A stretch of DNA of 64,000 nucleotides from JAJPKK01 sp963781195 (GCA_963781195.1 CAWAEZ010000011.1:682001-746000), one strand, 5' to 3'; positions 18,251-27,939 are shown, counted from the stretch's first letter. The notes: generated from the letters alone by a model not told the origin. A program made the numbers and translations.

Positions 18251-18826
18251 ATGTCTGTGGCCGAAGCCAAAAGCCCGCCGGAGAAGCATTCCGAGGTCAC
18301 GTCGGTCGTTCGGCACACCGTTCGGCCGGGGAAACAAGCGGCTTACGAAGCCTGGCTCCGGGAGATCGTGCCGCTCGCGTCGCAGTCTCCGGGCCATCGC
18401 GGCGTCAACGTCATTCGGCCGGCGAGCGGATCGACGACGTACACCGTCGTGCTGCATTTCGACACCATCGACAACCTGCGGTCCTGGCTGGATTCCGAGC
18501 AGCGCAAAAAACTGGTCGACAAGGTCATGCCGCTGCTGATCGGAGACGACAACGTCGAGATCAAAACCGGACTTGAATTCTGGTTTACGCCGCCGTCCAA
18601 GCCGCAGAGCGCACGGCCCTATAAGCAGTTGCTGGTCACGCTCTCCGCGATCTACCCGCTGACTCTCATCGTGCCGCTGCTGCTCAATCCGGTCGTCGGC
18701 TTCATCCCCGCGATAAACGTGTCCTATGTCCGGCAATTGTTCGTGGATGCCGCCATCGTCGCGCTGCTGATTTACGTGATCATGCCGCGATACACGCGCC
18801 TGCTCGCAAAATGGCTGTACGGCTAG
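18251..18826 (+). CDS. ABM-domain (antibiotic biosynthesis monooxygenase-like) membrane protein
   Basis: A 191-residue protein with GGAGGG upstream of the ATG at 18251. Residues 15-115 form a ferredoxin-like dimeric alpha/beta barrel domain (TSVVRHTVRPGKQAAYEAW, FDTIDNLRSWLDSEQR). Two hydrophobic helices follow near 128-150 and 160-180, so the domain is membrane-tethered. This fusion is known as a conserved bacterial protein, but its substrate is unknown, and many ABM proteins are not monooxygenases. Convergent with the cytochrome c gene (21 bp between stops). Confidence 0.82.
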   Translation: MSVAEAKSPPEKHSEVTSVVRHTVRPGKQAAYEAWLREIVPLASQSPGHRGVNVIRPASGSTTYTVVLHFDTIDNLRSWLDSEQRKKLVDKVMPLLIGDDNVEIKTGLEFWFTPPSKPQSARPYKQLLVTLSAIYPLTLIVPLLLNPVVGFIPAINVSYVRQLFVDAAIVALLIYVIMPRYTRLLAKWLYG

Positions 18827-18847
18827 TTTATTCCAGGCAACGGCGCA

Positions 18848-20131
18848 TCACGGCGCCTTCGCCAAGGAGGTACGCTGGCTGGTGACGGCGCTCGCGGCTA
18901 CCGCGGGCGCCGCATTGCCCCAGCTGTTCCTGATGTAGGTGAGGACGGCGGCCACCTGCGCGTCGTCGAGCCGCCAGTCGAACGCCGGCATCGCCGGCCC
19001 CGTCGGCATTGTGGAGGTGGCGACCGCGCGGGACCCTTGAAGCACGACACGAACGAGGGTCGTCGGGTCATCCGACTGGACGATCGCGCTGCCCGACAGG
19101 CGCGGAAAGAGATGACTTTCGCCGTCCCCGGAATCCTTGTGGCAGGCGGCGCAACTGTCCTTGTAGATCGCCGCGCCCGCGCGCATCGCGGCGTCGCCGG
19201 CGGCGAGCGGCGATGGCTTTTGCGCCGTCCCGCCGGGGCGATCTTTCAGGTAGGTGGCAATGGCGGCGAGGTCCTCGTCCGTCATCTTCGAGGTCGAATG
19301 GGTCACGGCATCGGCCATCGGCCCGGATGCCAGTGTCCAGCCGTTCACGCCGGTCTTGAGGTACTGGACGATGTCCTCCTTCGACCACTGCCCGATCCCC
19401 TTGTGCGGATCGCTGGTGAGGTTCGGGGCGAACCATCCCTGCAGCACCGCGCCGGCGAGCGGCGTATCGGTCTTGTCGCCGCCGAGAGCGGTCTTGGGAG
19501 TATGACAGGTCCCGCAGTGACCCGCCCCCTCGACGATATAGGCGCCCTGATTCCATTCCGCCGACTGCCGCGGATTGGGCTGATAGCGGCCCGGCGTGAA
19601 ATTCAGCCAGTTCCAGAACACCATGCCGAACCGGATGTTGAGCGGAAACGGCAGCTGATCGGGGTTGATCTCGTTGTGGACCGGCGTCACGGTCGCGAGG
19701 TAGGCGCGGATCGCCAGGACGTCGTCGCGCGTCATCTTGGTGTAGGCAGGATAGGGCATCGCCGGATAAAGCCGGATGCCGTCGCGACCCCTCCCCTCAT
19801 GCAGCGCGGCGACGAAGTCGTCGTCCGTCCAATTCCCGATTCCGGTCTCCGCGTCCGGAGTGATGTTCGGACCGACAATGACGCCGAACGGCGTTTGCAA
19901 TGCCACGCCGCCCGCGTAAGGCGGTCCGTCGGGCCGCGTGTGGCACGCGCCGCAGTCGGCAAGCGTTGCAAGGTAGCGTCCGCGCTCGATCTGCTCGAAC
20001 CGCTGACGGTCCGGTCCCGAGAGCGCGCCGTTCACGGCCGCGACAAGAATGGCGGCGACCAGGCCTGCGCCCGCCACCGCGAGCGGAATCAGGCGCAAGG
20101 ATGAACGGAAGGATGAAAGTGCCGAGCGCAT
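18848..20131 (-). CDS. Triheme membrane-bound cytochrome c subunit of a GMC dehydrogenase
   Basis: A 427-residue protein with an N-terminal hydrophobic anchor (about residues 14-36) and three CXXCH heme motifs: CGACH at 60-64, CGTCH at 206-210 and CAACH at 327-331. This is the architecture of the cytochrome subunit of gluconate 2-dehydrogenase, sorbitol dehydrogenase and FAD-dependent alcohol/glucose dehydrogenases, which passes electrons from the flavin subunit to ubiquinone. Third gene of the operon, 15 bp after the GMC gene. Confidence 0.93.
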   Translation of the reverse strand: MRSALSSFRSSLRLIPLAVAGAGLVAAILVAAVNGALSGPDRQRFEQIERGRYLATLADCGACHTRPDGPPYAGGVALQTPFGVIVGPNITPDAETGIGNWTDDDFVAALHEGRGRDGIRLYPAMPYPAYTKMTRDDVLAIRAYLATVTPVHNEINPDQLPFPLNIRFGMVFWNWLNFTPGRYQPNPRQSAEWNQGAYIVEGAGHCGTCHTPKTALGGDKTDTPLAGAVLQGWFAPNLTSDPHKGIGQWSKEDIVQYLKTGVNGWTLASGPMADAVTHSTSKMTDEDLAAIATYLKDRPGGTAQKPSPLAAGDAAMRAGAAIYKDSCAACHKDSGDGESHLFPRLSGSAIVQSDDPTTLVRVVLQGSRAVATSTMPTGPAMPAFDWRLDDAQVAAVLTYIRNSWGNAAPAVAASAVTSQRTSLAKAP

Positions 20132-20146
20132 GGCTTTGTCTTCACA

Positions 20147-21913
20147 TCACATCAGCGGGCCGGGATTTCTCAGATAGCGGTCCTTGATCGCATCCGCCGT
20201 CCAGTACGCCAGCGCACCTACCGTATTGGTCGGGTTGTAGCCGTGATTCTGCGGAAACACCGATGCGCCACCGGGAACGAAGACGTTGTGGACGTCCCAG
20301 CTCTGGCAGTAGCGATTCACCACGCTGTTCGCGGGATCCATGCCCATGACGGTGCCGCCGGTGTTGTGGGTGGTCTGGTAGGCGGTGATCGTGTAGGGGC
20401 CCTTGCGCGGAAGCGGGGTGAGCTCCGCCGGATCCATCGCGCGCGCGACGTCGGCCAGCCGGTCGGTGAGGTAGGCGGCGGCCTTGAGCTCATTGTCGTG
20501 AAAATCGAAGGTCATCCGCATCAGCGGCCGGCCGAGATGATCCTTGTAGGTCGGGTCGAGATCGAGCCAGCAGTCGCGGTAGCTGTAGGAGCTCGCATGG
20601 ACCCCGAGACTCATCCCGCGCTGGTAGGTCTCCGCCGCGGCTTTCTTCCATTCCGCGCCCCATCGCGGCGTTCCCTTGGGCAACGGGCGCGTCAGGATCG
20701 GGCGCGCATTGGTTTGGTATGCGCCCATGTAGCCGCCGCCGACGAAGCCCAGCCCCGCGTGATCGAAATTGTCGCCGTTGTAGTCGTCGATGATCATGCC
20801 GATGGCCCCCGTCGCGATGAAGGGATTGAGCACCTTGTCCTTGAGGATCAGGTTGACCGCCGACATGGTCTGGTAGGCGTAATTGCGCCCGACCACGCCC
20901 TGCCCGCTCTGCGGATCGTAGGGCTTGCCGATGCCCGACAGCAGCAGGAGCCGCACGTTGAACAGGGCAAAGGCGCATACCAAAACGAGATCGGCGGGCT
21001 GCTCCCATTCGTTTCCCGAGGTGTCGACATAGGTGACGCCGGTGGCGCGTTTACCGGTGCTGTCCAGGTTGATCCGCGTCACCTCGGATTCGGTCTGCGC
21101 CGAAAAATTCGGGAATCGCAGCAACGCCGGCAACACGCAGGTCTGCGCGCTCGACTTCGAATAATTGCCGCAGCCGAAGCGCTCGCAGAAGCCGCAGAAC
21201 GTGCATTGGCCGAGCTTGATGCCGAGCGGATTGACGTAGGATTCGCTCAGATTCGATGCCGGCTGCGGGAACGGGCTGTGGCCGGTCTTGCGCGCCGCTT
21301 CGGCGAACAGCGTCGGACCATAGGGCTGCTTGAGCGGCGGGGTCGGATACTCCGACGAGCGCCAGCCCTCGAACGGATTGCCGCCGTCCTGCTTGGCGCC
21401 GCGGATATTCCCGGCCTTGCCCGATGTCCCGCACAGCTTCTCGAAGCGATCGTAATAGGGCTCCAGCTCGTCATAGCTGACGGGCCAGTCCTGAATCGTC
21501 ATGTCGGCCGGCAGCATGTCCTTCCCGTAGCGCTGCTCGAGATGGCTGCGAAGCGCGAAGTCGGTGGGCAGAAAGCGCCACGTCTGTCCGTTCCAGTGAA
21601 CTCCCGCGCCGCCGACGCCGTTGCCCGGTAGAAAGCTCGCCCACTCGCGGATCGGGAGTGCCTTCTGCGTCGCGTTGTTGCGGAACGTCAGCGTCTCCTG
21701 CGCGGGACGCAGGAACAGATCGAGGCGGACGGCATAGCGCAGCTCGTCCTGAACGTAGGCCGGCGGGAAATCGGTCGCGGTGTCCCGCCAGGGACCGCGC
21801 TCGATCGCCACCACGTCGAGCCCGGCCTTCGCGAGCTCGTAGGCCAGGATGGCGCCGGTCCATCCCAGGCCGATGATCACCACGTCTTTCGCAGGCAGTT
21901 TTTGCGCCATCAT
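20147..21913 (-). CDS. GMC-family FAD oxidoreductase, large subunit of a membrane dehydrogenase
   Basis: A 588-residue flavoprotein. The FAD-binding loop VVIIGLGWTGAILAYELA is near the N terminus, and the catalytic-side HNTGGTVMGMDP and the C-terminal YNPTNTVGALAYWTADAI are typical of the GMC C domain. A cysteine cluster CTFCGFCERFGC near residue 250 could hold an iron-sulfur centre, as described for FAD-dependent glucose dehydrogenases. Two ATGs in a row (21913, 21910) mark the start. The upstream subunit carries a Tat signal and this one lacks a signal peptide, so it is probably exported as a piggyback complex. Substrate unknown (sugar acid, polyol or alcohol). Confidence 0.93.
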   Translation of the reverse strand: MMAQKLPAKDVVIIGLGWTGAILAYELAKAGLDVVAIERGPWRDTATDFPPAYVQDELRYAVRLDLFLRPAQETLTFRNNATQKALPIREWASFLPGNGVGGAGVHWNGQTWRFLPTDFALRSHLEQRYGKDMLPADMTIQDWPVSYDELEPYYDRFEKLCGTSGKAGNIRGAKQDGGNPFEGWRSSEYPTPPLKQPYGPTLFAEAARKTGHSPFPQPASNLSESYVNPLGIKLGQCTFCGFCERFGCGNYSKSSAQTCVLPALLRFPNFSAQTESEVTRINLDSTGKRATGVTYVDTSGNEWEQPADLVLVCAFALFNVRLLLLSGIGKPYDPQSGQGVVGRNYAYQTMSAVNLILKDKVLNPFIATGAIGMIIDDYNGDNFDHAGLGFVGGGYMGAYQTNARPILTRPLPKGTPRWGAEWKKAAAETYQRGMSLGVHASSYSYRDCWLDLDPTYKDHLGRPLMRMTFDFHDNELKAAAYLTDRLADVARAMDPAELTPLPRKGPYTITAYQTTHNTGGTVMGMDPANSVVNRYCQSWDVHNVFVPGGASVFPQNHGYNPTNTVGALAYWTADAIKDRYLRNPGPLM

Positions 21914-21933
21914 CGTTCTCGCAATCCCGATCC

Positions 21934-22680
21934 TTACCGCACCGTCCAATCGGAGCGGCCCATGATGCCGACCGGGGGCAGCGGATACGGCTCGTTGTGG
22001 CGCTCGACCCAATCCCGGTAGTCGTAGCGCGCGCCGGGAAAGCCGATCAGCTTCCAGCCGGCCATGTCGCGATTGCCGCCGTAAATGGGATCCGCAAAAA
22101 ATCCTTCCTGCACGTTCTGCAGCACCAGCTCGAAGAACTGCGTGCCGTTGACGTCATCGAGGCTGACCGTTCCTTTTTCGAGTCCGGTCAGCACGCGGTC
22201 CTGATCCTGCGGCGCCAGCTCGCGAAACGCCTTGCCGCCGAACGCGCCCTTGACGTATTCGCCCAGCGCCTTCAATCCGGCGCGATAGCGCGCGGCCGGC
22301 GTATTCGGCGATTGGTAGCCCTGAGTCGCCGCTCCCGGCATGAACGGGGGCTGCATGTAGAGGCCGGCCGAACGGCCGTAGGGACCGGCGAGCTGGCGAT
22401 CGATGAACACGGCGCATCCGGAATCCTTGCCGCCGGGACTGTGCGCGTCGGGCGGGATCAGGCGATCGACCACGGCCTCCACCAGCGCCGCCTCGTCGGC
22501 GGTGAAGAAGACCCAGGGACCGGGGCGTACGAGGGCCGGCGGCGATGCCGTGTTCGGCGCCCATGGCAAGCCTTGGCTCACCGTCAGGGCGCGGCCGGAG
22601 GCGCCGCTCAGCAACAGCGCGCCGGCCGTCGAGGCCAACAGAGAACGGCGCGACATTCTTGCCGGCGTGACGGAACCCAT
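21934..22680 (-). CDS. Gluconate 2-dehydrogenase subunit 3-family protein with Tat signal
   Basis: A 248-residue small subunit. The twin-arginine motif MSRRSLLAS (the ATG at 22656 is an alternative start) and a hydrophobic stretch precede a domain with FFTADEAALVEAVVDRLIPPD and GFFADPIYGGNRDMAGWKLIGFPG, the hallmark block of subunit 3. This protein typically folds with the flavin subunit and directs it through Tat. First gene of the three-gene operon, 20 bp before the GMC gene. Confidence 0.93.
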   Translation of the reverse strand: MGSVTPARMSRRSLLASTAGALLLSGASGRALTVSQGLPWAPNTASPPALVRPGPWVFFTADEAALVEAVVDRLIPPDAHSPGGKDSGCAVFIDRQLAGPYGRSAGLYMQPPFMPGAATQGYQSPNTPAARYRAGLKALGEYVKGAFGGKAFRELAPQDQDRVLTGLEKGTVSLDDVNGTQFFELVLQNVQEGFFADPIYGGNRDMAGWKLIGFPGARYDYRDWVERHNEPYPLPPVGIMGRSDWTVR

Positions 22681-22772
22681 GAGCGGCGCGATCCAGTTGC
22701 GATGGAACCGAGGCTGCCCGACGCCACCCGGGGCGGCCAGTAAACTGGTCGTGTAGAAGCGGGGCGCCCCGC

Positions 22773-23480
22773 TCAGTCGAGCGACACTCCTAATTTTTCA
22801 CGGAACAAACGGATACCCGTCGGCGTGATCAGAACTGCCCTGGTGCCGGGCATCCGGCTGATCCAGCCGCGCGCGAGGCTGTGGGTGCATATCGCTGCGC
22901 CGAGAGCACCGGCGAGGTGCGGCCGACGCTCGCTCCAGTCGAGGCAGGGACGGCACAACACCCGCGTTCGTTTATGCAAACGGGACGGCGCGAAGGTGTC
23001 CACGTCGATGCCGACGGCGCCCAGGAGTTCGACCCCGGATTCCGTGATGATCCCGCCCTCCCCGGCGAATTCTGCGTGGCCATGGGTCACCAGCGCGTCG
23101 GCGATGGCGACGCCAAGTCGGCCCGCCAAATGGTCGTAGCAGGTCCGCGCGCGGCGCAGGGCAGCGTCACGGGGACCCACGGTCAGCCGTCGCGGCGGCG
23201 CGAGGTCGGACGCCACCTGCATGATGCTTTCCAGCATGCGCGCCACCGCCGGCGTCGCCAGGCGGTGATAGCGATGCCGTCCCTGGCGCTCGACGCTGAT
23301 GAGGCCGATCGCCGTCATGCGTCCGAGATGCCCGCTGGCGGTCTGCGGCGCGATGCCGGCGACGCGCGCGAGCTCCGACGCCGTGAGCGCCCGGCCATCC
23401 ATCAGCGCATGAAGCATCCCGGCGCGCCCGGGGTCGCCGGCCAACGCCGCGATCTCGGCAAACATTGCGTGGGTCGCCAT
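22773..23480 (-). CDS. ArsR-like winged-helix transcriptional regulator
   Basis: A 235-residue protein. Residues 1-75 form an ArsR-type helix-turn-helix (LTASELARVAGIAPQTASGHLGRM, then the wing VERQGRHRYHRL). The roughly 150-residue C-terminal extension has several Cys/His residues (VLCRPCLDWSERRPHLAG, ICTHSLARGW), so it may sense a metal or redox signal. The gene stands alone, 92 bp upstream of the Tat/GMC operon on the same strand, so regulation of that operon is possible but unproven. Confidence 0.88.
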   Translation of the reverse strand: MATHAMFAEIAALAGDPGRAGMLHALMDGRALTASELARVAGIAPQTASGHLGRMTAIGLISVERQGRHRYHRLATPAVARMLESIMQVASDLAPPRRLTVGPRDAALRRARTCYDHLAGRLGVAIADALVTHGHAEFAGEGGIITESGVELLGAVGIDVDTFAPSRLHKRTRVLCRPCLDWSERRPHLAGALGAAICTHSLARGWISRMPGTRAVLITPTGIRLFREKLGVSLD

Positions 23481-23608
23481 GGCTTCGGTCCCTCCTGCGC
23501 GCGATGCGTTCCGCGCGCACGCAGGATAACGCGCGTCCCGCCCGGATGCTTCGGGAGAGACCGTACCATTCCGCTCAGAGGGCGCCGCGAAGCGGCGCTG
23601 CAGCCAGT

Positions 23609-23671
23609 GTTGAGCGCAGCGAAATGCGGGACCGCCGCACCCGGATTGAGCGCGTGCTCAATCCAGGCTAC
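23609..23671. repeat. Dispersed palindromic repeat (GTTGAGCGCAGCGAA ... CTCAATCCAGGCTAC)
   Basis: An imperfect long palindrome whose left part (TTGAGCGCAGCGAAATGCGGGACCG) and right part (GTGCTCAATCCAGGCTAC) match a family of intergenic repeats I recognise from Hyphomicrobiales genomes. A second copy, split by unrelated sequence, lies at 40256-40470. It fills the gap between the ArsR gene and the end of the RND permease gene. Confidence 0.75.
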
Positions 23672-23678
23672 CCCGGCG

Positions 23679-26600
23679 CTACACGCCCGCGGTCTGCCGC
23701 CGCGCGAACACGCCGCGCAGCTTGGCACCCCAGCGAAGCCGCCATAGCCGCATCTTCTCGATCGCCATCAGGGCGGCGGGCGTCACCACGAGGGTGAGCA
23801 CGGTCGCAAAGCCGAGGCCGAACACGATCGCGGTGGAGAGGTTGATCCACCACTGGGTCGCCGGCGCGCCGACGGTGATCTCGCGCGACAGGAACTCGAC
23901 ATTGACGCCGAAGGCGATCGGCAGCACGCCGAGGATCGCGGTGACCGCGGTGAGCACCACCGGTCGCGCCCGTTCGCGGCAGGTTTCCAGGATGGCGTCG
24001 TAAGCGGCGACGCCCTCGCGCTTGAGCCGGTCGTAAGTGTCGATCAGCACGATGTTGTTGTTCACGATCACGCCGGCATTGGCGATCACGCCGATGCCCG
24101 TCATCACGACGCCGAACGGCTGGCCCATGAACATCAGGCCGAGCAGCACCCCGAAGGTCGACATCACCACCGCGCTGAGCACCAGGACCACCGAGGTCAG
24201 CCGGTTGAACTGCGCCAGCAAAATCGCGAAGATCAGGAAGATCGCAGTGCCGAACGCTTTCATCAGGAAGGCGCCGGCCTTGGCGCGCTCCTCGTCCTCG
24301 CCCTTGAGCTTGAAGGTGACGCCGGGTCCGAGGTCGGTCTGCGACAGCTCGCGGGCGATCTCCGCCTGGACGATCGCGGTCTGCACGCCCTCGGCCACGT
24401 TGGCCGACACCGTCATCACCCGGTTCGAGCTGACGCGGTTGATGTAGCCGACCCGCTGCACCGGGCGGCGGGTGACGAAATTGCCGATCGGCACCTGGCC
24501 CGCCTGGGTCTGGACCCGCAGGTCGTCGATCTGGTCGAGGCTGCGCCGCTCCGGTGGGAACCGGACCAGGATGTCCACCGCCTTGTCGCTGTCCACCGGG
24601 CGATACTCGGTCGCCTTGAGGCCGTTGGTCACGAGCTGGACGGCGCTGCCCACGGCGCCGACGCTGGCGCCGTATTTGGCGGCCTCGCCGTTGTCGACCT
24701 CGATGCGCCAGTCGATCCCCGGCAGCGGCTGGCCGTCGTCGAGGTCGCGGACGTCGGCGCGCTTCGCCAGCACCGCGGAAACGATCTTGGCGGCGGGAGC
24801 GAGTGCGGCCGGATCGGGCGCGGCGAGCTGCACCTGGACCGGCTTGCCGGTCGCAGGACCGGCGCGGGGCGCCGTCACCTCGACGAGGATGCCGGGAATG
24901 TCCGCGGTGCGGTCGCGGATCGCATCCATGATGACGTGGGCCGCCGGCCGCGCCCGCCAGTCGGCGAACTCGAACTGGATGACGCCGATGGTATCCTCGC
25001 TGATCTCGCCCATGCCGCGCGGCTGCTCGCCGATCCGCGAATAGACCGTCTTGAGGCCGTCGAAGCCGAGCACGCGCTTCTCCACCTCGGCGACCGTGCG
25101 GTCCTTCTCCGCGAGCGAGAGATTGCCGCGCGCATGCACGATCACCTGCCCATAGTCGGGCTCGACGCTCGGGAAGAACTCGACGCCGTGACCAAACCGG
25201 CCATAGGCGGTCTGTACCGCGACCAGCAGCACCACCACGAGGCCGAGCGTGACGCCGGGATGGCGCAGCACCAGCCGCACGGTGCGCAGATAGAACCCGC
25301 GGTCGCTCGCGCGGTCGTCATGCGGCACCGGCGCGGCGCGGCCCAGCAGCGCGCCCAGCGTCGGGGTGAAGAACAGCGCCACCGCGAGCGAGGCCGAGAG
25401 CGTCGCGATCAGTGTGATCGGCATGTACTTCATGAACTGGCCGACCACGCCCGGCCAGAACAGCAGCGGCGAGAACGCCGCGACCCGGGTCGCGGTCGCC
25501 GCCACCACCGGGCCGGCCATGCGCTTTGCCGCCAGCGAATAGGCATCCCGCGGTGCCATACCTTCGGCCATGCGCCGCTCGGCGAATTCCGAGACGATGA
25601 TCGCGTCGTCCACCAGCATGCCGACCGCGAGGATCAGCGAGAACAGCACCACGATGTTCACCGTGAGTCCGGCGAGTTGCAGGCCGAGGACGCCGGCCAG
25701 GAACGAGGCGGGAATCGCGATGCCGATGAACAGCGAGGAGCGGAAGCCGAGCGCGAACAGGATCACCACCGACACCAGCAGCACCCCGGTGAACACCGAG
25801 TTCTGCAGGTCCGCGAGCATCTGGCGGATGACCTTCGACTTGTCCTGGGTGAAGGTGACCTGGACGTCCCCGGGCCAGCTCTTCTGCAGCGCGACGACGA
25901 CCGCCTTGGTGGCATCCACCACCTCGATGAGATTGGCGCCGGTGCGCTTGGAGACCTCGATGGTCATCGCCGGGCGGCCGTTGACGCGGGTCACCGAGGT
26001 CGCGTCCTTGAAGGTCGGCTTGATCTGCGACACGTCGAACAGCGTCACCGAGGCGCCGGACGAGGCCACGATGGGAACCCGCAGGATGTCCTGGGGGCGT
26101 TCGAACAGCGAGGGCACCTTGACCGCGAAGCGGCCCGACGGACCTTCGAGGGCGCCGGCCGCGATCAGCGTGTTGAAGCTCTGGGTGAGCTGGCCGAGCT
26201 GGTCGAGGGCGATGCCGTAGCTGTTGAGCAGCGTCGGCTCGACGATGATCTCCACCGCCTCGTCGCGCGAGCCGCGCAGCTCCGCCGACAACACGCCGGG
26301 GACCTGCTCGATGGCGTTCTTGGCGCCACGTGCGATGCGCAGCAGCGTGCGCTCCGGCACCTCGCCGGCGAGGCCGACCACCAGCACCGGATAGGCCGAG
26401 AGGTTGACCTCCTGCACCTGCGGCTCGTCGACGTCGCGCGGCAGGTCGTGCTTCGACTGGTCGACCTTGGCGCGGACGTCGGCGAGCGCGGACTTGGAAT
26501 CGAAGCCGGCTTCGAACTCGAGCAGCACATAGCCGCCGCCTTCATAGGCGGTCGAGCGCATCTCCTTGACGTTGCCGACCGACTTGAGCTGGGTCTCGAC

Positions 26601-26807
26601 CGGACGGAGCAGCAGCCGCTCGGCATCCTCCGGACTGATCCCGCGCTGGGAGAGCTGGACATAGATGATGGGAATCTTGACGTCCGGCTCGGCCTCCTTG
26701 GGGATCGTCATATAGGCGCCGAGCCCGGCGATCAGCAGGAAGGCGAGCGTCGCGACCGTAAGCCGCGCGTGATCGATGGCGTAGTCGATGAACCCCGTCA
26801 TTTCCAC
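23679..26807 (-). CDS. RND efflux transporter permease (AcrB/HAE1-like)
   Basis: A 1042-residue inner-membrane permease of normal RND length with two large periplasmic loops and 12 predicted helices. The paired aspartates of the proton relay are visible in helix 4 (LILAVGMLVDDAIIVSEF). Other RND phrases include YVQLSQRGISPEDAERLL, VIANAGVIVNNNIVLIDTY and the C-terminal VTAVTAILGVLPIAFG. Operon partner of the adaptor at 26845 (37 bp upstream). An outer-membrane channel gene is not linked. The more export-protein-like subfamily suggests small organic or hydrophobic compounds, but the substrate is unknown. Confidence 0.93.
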   Translation of the reverse strand: MEMTGFIDYAIDHARLTVATLAFLLIAGLGAYMTIPKEAEPDVKIPIIYVQLSQRGISPEDAERLLLRPVETQLKSVGNVKEMRSTAYEGGGYVLLEFEAGFDSKSALADVRAKVDQSKHDLPRDVDEPQVQEVNLSAYPVLVVGLAGEVPERTLLRIARGAKNAIEQVPGVLSAELRGSRDEAVEIIVEPTLLNSYGIALDQLGQLTQSFNTLIAAGALEGPSGRFAVKVPSLFERPQDILRVPIVASSGASVTLFDVSQIKPTFKDATSVTRVNGRPAMTIEVSKRTGANLIEVVDATKAVVVALQKSWPGDVQVTFTQDKSKVIRQMLADLQNSVFTGVLLVSVVILFALGFRSSLFIGIAIPASFLAGVLGLQLAGLTVNIVVLFSLILAVGMLVDDAIIVSEFAERRMAEGMAPRDAYSLAAKRMAGPVVAATATRVAAFSPLLFWPGVVGQFMKYMPITLIATLSASLAVALFFTPTLGALLGRAAPVPHDDRASDRGFYLRTVRLVLRHPGVTLGLVVVLLVAVQTAYGRFGHGVEFFPSVEPDYGQVIVHARGNLSLAEKDRTVAEVEKRVLGFDGLKTVYSRIGEQPRGMGEISEDTIGVIQFEFADWRARPAAHVIMDAIRDRTADIPGILVEVTAPRAGPATGKPVQVQLAAPDPAALAPAAKIVSAVLAKRADVRDLDDGQPLPGIDWRIEVDNGEAAKYGASVGAVGSAVQLVTNGLKATEYRPVDSDKAVDILVRFPPERRSLDQIDDLRVQTQAGQVPIGNFVTRRPVQRVGYINRVSSNRVMTVSANVAEGVQTAIVQAEIARELSQTDLGPGVTFKLKGEDEERAKAGAFLMKAFGTAIFLIFAILLAQFNRLTSVVLVLSAVVMSTFGVLLGLMFMGQPFGVVMTGIGVIANAGVIVNNNIVLIDTYDRLKREGVAAYDAILETCRERARPVVLTAVTAILGVLPIAFGVNVEFLSREITVGAPATQWWINLSTAIVFGLGFATVLTLVVTPAALMAIEKMRLWRLRWGAKLRGVFARRQTAGV

Positions 26808-26844
26808 CCCGTCATCGGCCTGGCGCCGACATCACTTCCAGGCA

Positions 26845-27939
26845 TTATTTCAACGTCGCCGTGAGTTCTTCCGCCTCGACCGCCTCGACTTCCTGGCCTT
26901 CGCGCACGAAGTCCTGGCCGCGCACGATCACCCGGACGCCGTCATGGAGGCCGCCGACCCACATCAGCGACTGCTCGTCCTCGATCACCTCGACCGGGAT
27001 GAAGCCGACCTTGTTGCCGGCAGTCACGCTGCGCACCCCGATATCGCCGTTGGAGGAGATGGTCAGGGCCGAGCGCGGCACCTGGGCCGCCGCCACCTTG
27101 GCGAGTTGGACCGAGACCTCCGCGGTGATGCCGTCGGGGATCGCGCCGTCCTTGTTGGAGACCTCCACCTCGACCCGGTAGGTGCGGGTCGACTGGCTGG
27201 CGCTCTTGGCGACGTGGCGGACGCGGCCGGACACCGTCTCGCCGGTGACGAGGCGCACTTTGGCAGGATCGCCGATCTTGACGCCGGCGAGCTTGCGTTC
27301 TGACACCTCGACGACCGCGAGCATCGGGTCGAGGCCCACGATTTTGGCGAGCTCACGGCCCTGGAACGAGAACGCCGCGTCGCCGACCTCGATCATGACG
27401 TCGCTGATCACCCCGCTCCACGGGGCGACGACGACGCCGCGGTCGCGCTCGGCCTCGGCGGCCGCGAGGGAGGCTTCCGCGGTCTTGAGCGCCGCCTCCA
27501 TGTTGACGAGATCGAGCCGCGGCAGCGCGCCGGTCTCGATGAGCTTGCGCTTGGAATCGAGCTCGGTCCGGCGCTGGAACACCAGCGACTTGCCCTGCGC
27601 CACCTGCGCGGCGCGGGCGTCGTCGGACAGGACGGCGATGACGTCGCCCTCCTTCACGAAGGTGCCGCGTTTGATCCTGAGCTCGGTCACGGTGCCGCCG
27701 GTGCGTGCGGTGATGGTGCCGTGGCGGTCGGCCTCGGTGCGGCCGGAGATGGTGAGCCTGCGGCTGTGCGGCACCAGCCGCGCCTCGGCGACGGCGACGC
27801 GGAACAGCTTCTTCGCCGGCTCCTCGGCCTGGGCGGCGGGGTGGCCTTCGGCGGCACCGCGCGGCAGCAGGTGGCCGGAGGCGATCCACAGGCCGGCGGC
27901 GGCGACGAGACCGAGCGCAGTGATGCCGCTCGCTTTCAT
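26845..27939 (-). CDS. RND efflux periplasmic adaptor (membrane fusion protein)
   Basis: A 364-residue HlyD/AcrA-type protein. A signal/anchor segment (MKASGITALGLVAAAGLWIA) precedes the barrel-sandwich lipoyl half-motif GTITARTGGTVTEL, a coiled-coil hairpin (LVNMEAALKTAEASLAAAEAERD), and WSGVISDVMIEVGD. The start codon at 27939 overlaps the TetR stop (ATGA), so regulator, adaptor and permease form one transcript. Confidence 0.92.
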   Translation of the reverse strand: MKASGITALGLVAAAGLWIASGHLLPRGAAEGHPAAQAEEPAKKLFRVAVAEARLVPHSRRLTISGRTEADRHGTITARTGGTVTELRIKRGTFVKEGDVIAVLSDDARAAQVAQGKSLVFQRRTELDSKRKLIETGALPRLDLVNMEAALKTAEASLAAAEAERDRGVVVAPWSGVISDVMIEVGDAAFSFQGRELAKIVGLDPMLAVVEVSERKLAGVKIGDPAKVRLVTGETVSGRVRHVAKSASQSTRTYRVEVEVSNKDGAIPDGITAEVSVQLAKVAAAQVPRSALTISSNGDIGVRSVTAGNKVGFIPVEVIEDEQSLMWVGGLHDGVRVIVRGQDFVREGQEVEAVEAEELTATLK

